From contig JAQYVS010000297.1 of assembly GCA_030145365.1 (NCBI GenBank), positions 1-6,040 of the forward strand: a stretch of 6,040 nt of DNA, read 5' to 3'. Positions 1-6,025 of this stretch are shown here, in pieces (within the stretch, counting starts at the first letter, position 1; every line of letters starts with the position of its first letter). This stretch comes from Desulfofustis sp. (GTDB taxonomy: Bacteria > Desulfobacterota > Desulfobulbia > Desulfobulbales > Desulfocapsaceae). A program made the translations under genes and the position numbers. The notes below the pieces were generated by a model that saw nothing but the letters and a program-made list of their open reading frames with translations, was not told the DNA's origin and made no database searches.

Positions 1-797
1 ATGTTGGTAATATTAGAAACGGTGATATTGAGAATTGCCGACAGTGTTTTTCCTCGACTCAACAAACTCAGACACGATTTGAACTCGGGCCAGCTGCTCA
101 GCGTGGCCAGGATAAAAAAACCAATTACTCCTTTTGGTGCCTTCGAGTGTTCTGCCGCAAATCCGACTACGGAATCAAGAAAATAACCGGTGCATATCAG
201 AATTATGATAGCAGGCCACAGCCATCTGTCAGCTTGATGTAATATCTCCTCAGGTTGGCCGGAAGATGATTCTGCAGGTCTTATCAGAAAGAGAGGTATA
301 GTAATGATACATACACCTGCTGCCCACCATGTATAATAAGCCTCAGGGAGCAGGAAAAAGGAAATTGAGAAAATAATTGTCAACAGTACCGTTGCACCGG
401 TATAGAGCGGTTTACACCGAAAAACTGCCAGAGACATTGAGCATAGCAGCGCTGCAATAACCAGAAGCAGCGGATTCATGAAATTTGAACCAAGCGGGGT
501 TGAGGCGGCAAACAGGATATCTCCCACAGCAAGTCCGACAATAAGACAGAGTGCTTCTGGCCCGTTGGTGATAAATCCTGTGATTGTGCCGATCCCTTTT
601 TTCGGTTTTAATGCTTCGATGATAATTTCAATACAGACGCCGATAATCAACATCTCAACAATAACTCCTGCTGCTCCAATAAATGAGAGCTGCAAATTTC
701 CATGAAAAAGCGTACTTGATCCACAGAAAAACAGGATTACCGCGACCCAGACAGCCAGATCGATACGGCTTATGGAACTGGCCAATAATTGTCTCAC
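1..797 (-). CDS. CaCA-type Na+/Ca2+ (cation) exchanger-like membrane protein, partial at its C-terminus (window edge)
   Basis: Reading the minus strand from the GTG at 797-795 gives 265 codons without a stop up to the window edge, so the 3' end is missing. The protein is very hydrophobic, with membrane segments near residues 13-32, 36-62, 82-98, 106-127, 132-150, 155-172, 193-212 and 222-235. Two related motifs stand out. Near residues 78-108 is N-G-P-E, followed by G-D, A-A-S-T-P-L-G-S-N and M-N-P. Near residues 235-265 is S-W-P-E, followed by S-N-I-T-N. These match the inverted alpha-1 and alpha-2 repeats of the CaCA superfamily, in which the PE glutamate and the GSN/N residues line the cation site. 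The polar loop at about residues 173-190 is probably the usual central loop. The family exchanges Ca2+ or other cations for Na+ or H+ across the inner membrane; the ion here cannot be told. The gene is translationally coupled to the thioredoxin-like gene upstream of it. Family placement is fairly sure, substrate unknown. Confidence 0.8.
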   Translation of the reverse strand, partial: MRQLLASSISRIDLAVWVAVILFFCGSSTLFHGNLQLSFIGAAGVIVEMLIIGVCIEIIIEALKPKKGIGTITGFITNGPEALCLIVGLAVGDILFAASTPLGSNFMNPLLLVIAALLCSMSLAVFRCKPLYTGATVLLTIIFSISFFLLPEAYYTWWAAGVCIITIPLFLIRPAESSSGQPEEILHQADRWLWPAIIILICTGYFLDSVVGFAAEHSKAPKGVIGFFILATLSSWPEFKSCLSLLSRGKTLSAILNITVSNITN

Positions 798-1063
798 TTA
801 TTCTCCAACTCGTCTAAAAGACCGTGTTCTGATAAAAAGGTCTGAATCTGTTCCCTTTTTAGCATAACACCGCTGATGATTGATTGTTCATATCTCAAAG
901 CCGGAATCATTCGTATTCCGTCATCCCATGACTTTTTAGGATGGCTGATAACATCCACGAAGACACATCGATGAAAAAAAGCATCCCCCAGTATGGACAT
1001 GAGTTGTTTTTTCGCGCGGCTACAACGGGGGCAAAGGTACGAATAGAAAAAAGTGAACTTCAT
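794..1063 (-). CDS. Small thioredoxin/glutaredoxin-fold protein with CPRC redox motif
   Basis: An 89-residue protein read from the ATG at 1063-1061. It opens with a beta strand (KFTFFYSYL) that leads directly into C11-P12-R13-C14, the CxxC redox site at the head of the first helix, as in glutaredoxin and thioredoxin folds. A second strand lies near residues 33-38 (CVFVDV). An I-P-A-L motif at 53-56 supplies the cis-proline that faces the active site, and a final strand and helix follow (residues 57-80). There is no signal peptide, so it should act in the cytosol, reducing disulfides or passing electrons. The partner is unknown. C33 is a third cysteine. The length suits a minimal glutaredoxin-like domain. 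An in-frame TTG at 1090 would add nine residues, but the ATG places the first strand directly at the N-terminus as in relatives. No Shine-Dalgarno precedes the ATG, while a promoter-like -10 ends 6 nt before it, so the message may be leaderless. It is the first gene of a two-gene unit with the exchanger. Confidence 0.75.
   Translation of the reverse strand: MKFTFFYSYLCPRCSRAKKQLMSILGDAFFHRCVFVDVISHPKKSWDDGIRMIPALRYEQSIISGVMLKREQIQTFLSEHGLLDELENK
803..806 (-). promoter_or_regulatory. Shine-Dalgarno for the exchanger gene, inside the upstream gene
   Basis: On the minus strand GGAG lies 5 nt before the GTG at 797-795. It falls within the last codons of the thioredoxin-like gene, whose TGA stop (796-794) overlaps the start as GTGA. 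This supports the GTG as the true start and suggests termination-reinitiation coupling of the two genes. Confidence 0.65.
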
Positions 1064-1069
1064 AAATAT

Positions 1070-1098
1070 AGTATAAGAATAGTAAAACAAGTTGTCGG
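1070..1098 (-). promoter_or_regulatory. Candidate sigma70-type promoter for the thioredoxin-like/exchanger unit
   Basis: On the minus strand CCGACA (1098-1093, 4 of 6 to TTGACA) is followed after 17 nt by TATACT (1075-1070, 5 of 6 to TATAAT). The predicted start, about 7 nt after the -10, falls on the A of the ATG at 1063, which fits a leaderless transcript and the missing ribosome binding site. This was found by eye, and AT-rich DNA gives such matches by chance. Confidence 0.35.
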
Positions 1099-1154
1099 CA
1101 GGCTCGATTTTCGGTCCTTATCACTGTTTGGAACTGTTGATTAGTGCAGGCGGC

Positions 1155-1198
1155 TCAAAGATACCTTGAAACCGAGAAGCGGTGCAAGATATCTTTGA
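1155..1198. repeat. 14-bp inverted repeat made of two AAGATAYCTT palindromic boxes; possible operator pair
   Basis: The arms TCAAAGATACCTTG (1155-1168) and CAAGATATCTTTGA (1185-1198) are inverted repeats matching at 13 of 14 positions, with a 16-nt spacer. The spacer can add an ACC/GGT pairing (1171-1173 with 1181-1183). Each arm contains a box that is itself a palindrome or nearly so: AAGATACCTT at 1158-1167 and AAGATATCTT (perfect) at 1186-1195, 28 bp apart start to start. The element sits in the middle of the divergent intergenic region, upstream of the candidate promoters on both sides. A pair of binding sites for a dimeric regulator is therefore the simplest reading. As RNA it would fold best from the minus strand, where the single mismatch becomes G-U. 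A T-run on the plus strand (1211-1216) is 12 nt past the arm, too far for a standard terminator, and no plus-strand gene lies upstream to terminate. Confidence 0.55.
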
Positions 1199-1204
1199 AT
1201 TTGG

Positions 1205-1233
1205 TTTACATTTTTTATCACTCCTAGTAAAAA
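1205..1233 (+). promoter_or_regulatory. Weak candidate promoter for the CBS/synthetase/transferase unit
   Basis: TTTACA (1205-1210, 5 of 6 to TTGACA) lies 17 nt before TAAAAA (1228-1233, 4 of 6 to TATAAT). It is just downstream of the inverted repeat and would give a leader of about 75 nt before the ATG at 1315. A second AT-rich hexamer, TATAGT (1263-1268), has no well-spaced -35. The call rests only on hexamer likeness, and no sigma54-type element was recognised. Confidence 0.22.
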
Positions 1234-1314
1234 CATGAAAAGTTTGCGACATTGTGCTTAAATATAGTTTTGGATTGGTTATCTGGATTGATTTGAGTTG
1301 GAGATAATGTATCT

Positions 1315-1959
1315 ATGTTCATCGCTGATTATATGACTGCAGACCCTTTGACCATTACCGCCGATACTTTGGTGGTTCAAGCACGGCGTCTGCTCGACGA
1401 CAATCACTTTAGACATTTGCCGGTTGTTGACAAGAGTAAAAAACTAATCGGTGTCGTCACTGATCGAGATATAAGATCAGCTTATCCTTCAACTGCACTC
1501 GACGATGAGACCCGGGAGCGCATCTTTGCAACCGTAGAGAAAACAACGGTTAGTGAAATCATGTCTTCCAACTGCTCATGTGTTGGTATTGAGGCGTCAC
1601 TGGATGATGCTCTGATGGTTTTTGATCGCGATAAAGTAGGAGCACTGCCGGTGGTTACCGAAGATGACATGGTAATCGGTATTTTCTCGATGCGCGATCT
1701 GACCGCTGCTTATAAAAAATTGTTCGGATCTGCAGAAGCCGGCTCGTCACTGATTGCAGTTCTCGATGAGACAAAAAGTCGGAATAGTCTCAGCAGGATT
1801 GCGACCCTCCTTGAAGAGAACGATATTCACTGTACCCGTTTGATAAAAATCGGTCAGGAAAGCGGTTTTGACCGAATTTATATGCGGGTCGATTCTTTCA
1901 AAATCAGCAACGTTCACAAACATCTGCAGGACAGTGGTTTTACCTTATTAAAACCCTGA
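1315..1959 (+). CDS. CBS-CBS-ACT domain protein, AcuB-like
   Basis: A 214-residue soluble protein, close to my recollection of the Bacillus AcuB length, with the same domain order. The first CBS domain spans about residues 2-56 (HLPV at 34-37, G-V-V-T-D-R-D-I at 46-53). The second spans about 79-134 (GALPV at 109-113, G-I-F-S-M-R-D-L at 122-129). Both keep the T/S-x-x-D pattern (T49/D52, S125/D128) that contacts the ribose of adenine nucleotides in CBS pairs. Residues about 144-211 look like an ACT domain, a small-ligand sensor fold. There is no catalytic domain, membrane segment or DNA-binding motif, so it probably senses AMP/ATP or a related ligand and acts on partner proteins. GGAG at 1300-1303 lies 11 nt before the ATG, slightly long. 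An in-frame stop at 1294-1296 and no other start between make 1315 the first possible start. It leads the rightward operon, 65 nt before a synthetase that interconverts ADP and ATP, so an energy-sensing role there is plausible but inferred. An IMPDH-type regulatory CBS protein is a less specific alternative. Confidence 0.85.
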   Translation: MFIADYMTADPLTITADTLVVQARRLLDDNHFRHLPVVDKSKKLIGVVTDRDIRSAYPSTALDDETRERIFATVEKTTVSEIMSSNCSCVGIEASLDDALMVFDRDKVGALPVVTEDDMVIGIFSMRDLTAAYKKLFGSAEAGSSLIAVLDETKSRNSLSRIATLLEENDIHCTRLIKIGQESGFDRIYMRVDSFKISNVHKHLQDSGFTLLKP

Positions 1960-1984
1960 ACTGTTGACTTGAAAATAGCGGTTG

Positions 1985-2016
1985 TCCGGATACACTCCTG
2001 TATCTTCTTTCCGGAG
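1985..2016 (+). promoter_or_regulatory. Possible hairpin over the ribosome binding site of the acyl-CoA synthetase gene
   Basis: GATACA (1989-1994) pairs with TGTATC (1999-2004) around a CTCC loop. Outside this, TCCG (1985-1988) can pair with CGGA (2012-2015), leaving a 7-nt bulge on the 3' side. The GGAG Shine-Dalgarno (2013-2016, 8 nt before the ATG at 2025) would then be mostly paired. This could lower or modulate translation of the synthetase relative to the CBS gene. Stability was not calculated, and TCCGGA is self-complementary, so chance pairing is easy. Confidence 0.35.
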
Positions 2017-2024
2017 AAAACCAG

Positions 2025-4121
2025 ATGAATCTCGATGTCTTTTTTACGCCACGTTCGGTTGCGGTAATAGGAGCTTCGCGGACACCCGGCAAAGTCGGCC
2101 ACGACGTCCTCGACAATCTCGTTTCTTCAGGTTTTAACGGCGATATTATCGTTGTTAATCCTGAGACCGATTCTATTTTAGGCCTTCCCTGTTTTCCAGA
2201 CCTTCAGTCATGCGGCCAGTCGGTAGACCTAGCGGTTATCGTTGTCCATCGTGACCGGGTACTTGAAGCAATAAAAGAAAGTATAGATGCCGGTGCCCAG
2301 GCAATCGTTGTTATCTCCGCGGGCTTTAGAGAACTTGGCCAGGAAGGGTTCGATGTCGAAAAGAAAATGGTCGATATCTGTCGAAGAAGAGCAGTAAGGC
2401 TTCTTGGTCCCAACTGCCTGGGAATAATTAATTCTGATCATAACCTGAACGCCTCTTTTGCCAGTCGATACCCGGAGAAGGGATCGCTGTCTATTTTATC
2501 CCAATCGGGTGCCGTTTGTGCTGCCATGCTCGATCTCTGCAGTACCAGGCATCTTGGCGTTTCAAAAATGATTTCCATCGGTAACAAGGCTGACATTAAT
2601 GAGATCGATTTGCTGTCCTGGCTGGCCAATGACGAACAGACCAAGGTCATTATTGGCTATCTTGAAGATATCAGTGCCGGTGACGCTTTTGTCAAAGCAG
2701 CAGAAGAAGCGGCTTCGCTGAAACCGGTCATCATATTAAAATCAGGAATAACACCGACTGGCTTGAAAGCTGCAGCCTCGCATACAGGAGTCTTTGCTCC
2801 CGTCGATAGCGCCTACGGTGCAGCATTTAGCAGATCCGGCGTGGTTCAGGCCGAAAATTTCGAGGAGTTATTTGACTTTTCCGCAGCCCTTGCCCTGCAG
2901 CCCTTACCTGCAGGAAACAGAGTGCTGATTATAACAAATGCGGGTGGACCCGGAACCATGGCCGCCGATGCTGTAGAAAAAGCAGGCTTGCAGGTAGCTA
3001 TCCTGGAAAATCGTACAATAACCCTGTTGCGTGAGAAATTGCCGAGAGAATCTGCGGTAAACAACCCAATAGACGTTCTGGGTGATGCAGATCCTGAACG
3101 ATATGCAGCAGCTATTGAATCGGCTCAGAACGATGCATCGGTTGACGCAATCCTTCTGATCATGACTCCCCAGACCATGAGTCGGCCAGCCGAGACAGCC
3201 CTGGCTGTGGCAGCTGCTATCGATGGTTCCAAGCCTGTACTGGCGTCTTTTATGGGGGGAAAAGATGTACTGCCCGGAAGAGATGAACTCTCCGCCGCCG
3301 GATTGCCAGATTATGACTCTCCAGAACGCGCAGTTGCAGCTTTAAGGGCGATGTATCAATACGCCATGTGGAAAAACAGGCCGCCGCGGTTGATCACTCA
3401 TTTTCGTGTTAACCGACGACGGGTTGAGCGAATAATTACCAGACGTCTGCGAACCGGCAGATTAACGGTTGGCGAGGTCAAAGGAAAAGATATTCTCAAT
3501 GCTTATGGATTCAAAATTCCATCAGGCAGCCTGGCGGCCAGTCAGGAAGAGGCCGTTGAGATAGCTGAGCGCATCGGTTATCCTGTGGCGCTTAAAATTG
3601 CCTCCCCCAATATTATACATAAAAGTGATTTAGGCGGTATTCAGCTTGATTTAACCAACAGCGAAGCTGTCGAAGATGCCTACGATCTGATGATTCTGAA
3701 AATTACCAAACGTGCTCCTGGGGCTCAAATCGATGGTATATATGTTGAACAGATGATTCCTCGCGGCCTTGAGGTTATCCTGGGCATGAACCGGGACCCG
3801 CAGTTTGGTCCGATGTTGATGTTCGGTCTCGGTGGCATTTTTATCGAAGTCCTTAAAGATGTAGCCTTCCATCTGGCTCCGATTACCGAATCTGAAGCGG
3901 TGCAGATGCTCAAGACCACCAGGTCCTATTCGATGCTTGAAGGGCGCAGGGACCAACAGGGGCTTGACATTAATGCGATTGCCTCTGGTCTGCAGAGAAT
4001 CAGTCAGCTGACCACCGATTTCCCACAGATAACCGATCTTGATATCAACCCCTTTATTGTTGGAGATGTTGGTACCGAACCTGTTGTCGCCGACGTACAT
4101 CTGACTCTGGCAAAACCGTAA
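2025..4121 (+). CDS. Acetate-CoA ligase (ADP-forming) / NDP-forming acyl-CoA synthetase, fused alpha-beta
   Basis: A 698-residue cytosolic enzyme of the acyl-CoA synthetase (NDP-forming) family: acyl-CoA + ADP + Pi = acid + CoA + ATP. In order: an N-terminal CoA-binding Rossmann domain (about 5-130, with VAVIGASRTPGKVG at 12-25 and GPNCLGIIN at 128-136); succinyl-CoA-ligase-like domains (about 150-290 and 297-445, with S-Q-S-G-A-V at 159-164); an arginine-rich linker (459-480, nine Arg); and a C-terminal ATP-grasp domain (about 483-695, with GLGGIFIEVLKD at 601-612 and D-I-N-P-F at 673-677). The phosphohistidine expected in the alpha part is H253 in S-H-T-G, and the shuttle histidine of the beta part is H532 in H-K-S-D. 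Both are present, so the enzyme should be active, unlike the degenerate synthetase half of Pat-type acetyltransferases. Full length for the fused form. GGAG 8 nt before the ATG supports the start. Acetate is the usual family substrate; propionate or other short or aromatic acids are possible. The transferase gene follows after 23 nt. Confidence 0.92.
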   Translation: MNLDVFFTPRSVAVIGASRTPGKVGHDVLDNLVSSGFNGDIIVVNPETDSILGLPCFPDLQSCGQSVDLAVIVVHRDRVLEAIKESIDAGAQAIVVISAGFRELGQEGFDVEKKMVDICRRRAVRLLGPNCLGIINSDHNLNASFASRYPEKGSLSILSQSGAVCAAMLDLCSTRHLGVSKMISIGNKADINEIDLLSWLANDEQTKVIIGYLEDISAGDAFVKAAEEAASLKPVIILKSGITPTGLKAAASHTGVFAPVDSAYGAAFSRSGVVQAENFEELFDFSAALALQPLPAGNRVLIITNAGGPGTMAADAVEKAGLQVAILENRTITLLREKLPRESAVNNPIDVLGDADPERYAAAIESAQNDASVDAILLIMTPQTMSRPAETALAVAAAIDGSKPVLASFMGGKDVLPGRDELSAAGLPDYDSPERAVAALRAMYQYAMWKNRPPRLITHFRVNRRRVERIITRRLRTGRLTVGEVKGKDILNAYGFKIPSGSLAASQEEAVEIAERIGYPVALKIASPNIIHKSDLGGIQLDLTNSEAVEDAYDLMILKITKRAPGAQIDGIYVEQMIPRGLEVILGMNRDPQFGPMLMFGLGGIFIEVLKDVAFHLAPITESEAVQMLKTTRSYSMLEGRRDQQGLDINAIASGLQRISQLTTDFPQITDLDINPFIVGDVGTEPVVADVHLTLAKP

Positions 4122-4144
4122 ATCCAAAGAATAGACAGCTGAGC

Positions 4145-6025
4145 ATGGTTGAATACGATAGCGATTGGCAGGACAAATACCGGGATATGATCATGTCCCC
4201 GAATAAAGCTCTTTCCGAAGTTACGTCTGGAAACCGCGTCTTTTTAGGTACAGGCTGTGGAGAACCTGTGGTCTTGGTTGAAGCGCTTGTTAAAAAGGCC
4301 AAAAAGTTAGCAGATGTTGAGATTGTTGAGCTTCTGACCAAAGGAAGTGCACCGTATGTCGATCGCAAATATGCCGATATTTTCAAAGTGAATTCGTTTT
4401 TCATCGGCAAGAACGTACGCGATTTGTATCAGGAAGGAAGAGGGGATTATACGCCGATTTTAATGTTTGATATTCCGGCGCTGTTGAGATCCGGAAAACT
4501 ACCTCTTGATGTTGCCCTCATCCAGGTCAGTCCTCCGGATAAAAGAGGAAAAATGAGTCTTGGCGTCTCTGTTGATATCGTCAAAAGTGCCACTGAAAAT
4601 GCCTCACTGGTTATTGCCCAGGTAAATTCTCAGATGCCCTGGACCCGAGGTGATAGTTTGATCGATATCTATGATTTGGATATCCTGGTCCCCGCAGATG
4701 TGGGCCTGATTGAGCGAGATCAAGAAGAAACACCTGAGATAACCCAAAACATTGCTGCACTCGTTGCCGCATTGGTCCCCGATGGTTCAACAATTCAGTT
4801 TGGACTTGGTAGCACACCCGGGTATGGCAGACTGCCGCTGGCCGTTGCCCCATTACTGAAAGATAAAAAAGATCTGGGCGTACACACCGAACTGATATCT
4901 GATGAAATCATGGAGTTAATGGAAGCTGGAGTTATTACCGGTAAGTATAAAGCGGTGGATAGGGGAAAGGTGATCGGCAGCTTCTGTATGGGCAGCAGAA
5001 AACTCTATGATTATGTTGATGACAACCCGGTTTTCTCTTTCCGGCCCACAGAATATGTCAATGATGCCAACGTGATCGGTAAGCACAACAATATGATCGC
5101 CATCAATATGGCTTTGGAAGTTGATCTCACCGGTCAGATCAACTCTGATTCCGAAGGTGGTAATTTTTATTCCGGAATCGGCGGTCAAGTCGATTTCAAC
5201 CGCGGTGCAGCACGATCGAGCGGTGGCAGGCCAATTATTATGTTGCCGTCTGTCAACACGTCTGGTCAATCACGGATTGTAGCACGACTCAGTCCCGGGT
5301 CCGGCGTGGTGATTTCCAGGGGCACCGTTCATTATGTGGTAACCGAATACGGAAGTGCCTACCTGCACGGTAAATCAGTCCAGGACAGAACTCTTGCCCT
5401 GATATCGATCGCTCATCCGGAGCACCGGGCGCAATTGCTTAAAGAGGCAGTCGAAGCAAAATATATTCGCGAGGAATTTGCTGATGTGGAGGGCAAGTTT
5501 GTTGTTGCCTCCCAGAGTTATATGAAGACCAAGCATCTGCTTAAGGATGGAACCGAAATCAATTTCAGACCCATTCATCCCACCGACGAACCGCGAGTAC
5601 GCGATCTTCTCTACGATTTGTCTCAGGAGACAATTTATTATCGATTTATGAGTCACCTCGAACGGTTCGGACAACGACAGATTCAGAATTTTGTCTACAT
5701 CGATCATCGCCAGGATGTTGCTATTGTCGGTATTTTGCCTGAGGCCTATGGTGATGAAATTATAGCGGTGGGTCGCTACTACCTCGATGAGAAAACCAAT
5801 CGGGCAGAGGTTGCTTTTGTAATTCGCGATGAATGGCAGAACAAAGGATTGGGGTCTTTTGTATTCAAACACCTGGTTAATATAGCCAAAGCCAATGGCA
5901 TCACCGGATTTACTGCAGAAGTATTGCGAAACAACAACCGGATGCAGGCAATTTTTAATCACTCAGGCTTGAATGTGACAAGCGCGATCGAAGAAGGTGT
6001 CTATAGTTTCATCATGGATTTTTAA
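4145..6025 (+). CDS. Acetyl-CoA hydrolase/CoA-transferase fused to a C-terminal GNAT acetyltransferase domain
   Basis: A 626-residue two-part protein. Residues about 5-455 form a class I CoA-transferase of the acetyl-CoA hydrolase/4-hydroxybutyrate CoA-transferase group. Markers are Q-F-G-L-G-S-T-P-G (218-226), G-V-H-T-E (245-249), whose E249 fits the glutamate that forms the CoA thioester, G-G-Q-V-D-F-x-R-G-A (346-355), and T-E-Y-G-S-A (400-405) followed by the I-A-H-P (422-425) family signature. Residues about 466-626 are a GNAT domain. It opens F-R-P-I-H-P-T-D (474-481), has E-T-I-Y-Y-R-F (495-501), and carries the acetyl-CoA pyrophosphate loop Q-N-K-G-L-G (565-570). These resemble the GNAT of PatZ-type protein lysine acetyltransferases. 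I recall the same fusion being annotated in Desulfobacterota, so the architecture itself is probably known. The Shine-Dalgarno is weak. The start at 4145 is kept because the conserved N-terminal W8/Y12 segment lies after it; M16 or M18 would delete that segment. Which acid accepts CoA, and what the GNAT acetylates, cannot be seen. It lies 23 nt after the synthetase, so co-transcription is likely. The 15 nt after the stop show no terminator. Confidence 0.9.
   Translation: MVEYDSDWQDKYRDMIMSPNKALSEVTSGNRVFLGTGCGEPVVLVEALVKKAKKLADVEIVELLTKGSAPYVDRKYADIFKVNSFFIGKNVRDLYQEGRGDYTPILMFDIPALLRSGKLPLDVALIQVSPPDKRGKMSLGVSVDIVKSATENASLVIAQVNSQMPWTRGDSLIDIYDLDILVPADVGLIERDQEETPEITQNIAALVAALVPDGSTIQFGLGSTPGYGRLPLAVAPLLKDKKDLGVHTELISDEIMELMEAGVITGKYKAVDRGKVIGSFCMGSRKLYDYVDDNPVFSFRPTEYVNDANVIGKHNNMIAINMALEVDLTGQINSDSEGGNFYSGIGGQVDFNRGAARSSGGRPIIMLPSVNTSGQSRIVARLSPGSGVVISRGTVHYVVTEYGSAYLHGKSVQDRTLALISIAHPEHRAQLLKEAVEAKYIREEFADVEGKFVVASQSYMKTKHLLKDGTEINFRPIHPTDEPRVRDLLYDLSQETIYYRFMSHLERFGQRQIQNFVYIDHRQDVAIVGILPEAYGDEIIAVGRYYLDEKTNRAEVAFVIRDEWQNKGLGSFVFKHLVNIAKANGITGFTAEVLRNNNRMQAIFNHSGLNVTSAIEEGVYSFIMDF

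Noticed and set aside
1..705. Short plus-strand frames at 1-186 and 478-705
   Set aside because: The minus strand here encodes an uninterrupted membrane protein with both CaCA alpha-repeat motifs, so the plus-strand frames are shadows.
941..1144. A 67-codon plus-strand frame across the redox gene and intergenic region
   Set aside because: It is antisense to the CPRC gene, whose motifs and coupling to the exchanger explain the region. It shows no Shine-Dalgarno or domain.
1155..1216. Reading the inverted repeat plus the later T-run as a rho-independent terminator
   Set aside because: The T-run starts 12 nt after the stem, the stem is AT-rich, and no plus-strand gene lies upstream to be terminated.
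1131..1967. A shared 10-mer GAACTGTTGA at 1131-1140 and 1958-1967
   Set aside because: Several 10-mer matches are expected by chance in 6 kb, the flanks differ, and one copy overlaps the stop codon of the CBS gene.
3651..4127. A 158-codon open frame on the minus strand opposite the ATP-grasp domain
   Set aside because: It is antisense to a conserved domain that contains D-I-N-P-F and G-L-G-G, and its product looks like no known family.
5375..5962. A 195-codon open frame on the minus strand, opposite the C-terminal part of the transferase-GNAT gene
   Set aside because: The plus-strand protein across this stretch has continuous family motifs. The antisense product shows no recognisable domain, so it is a shadow frame despite its length.
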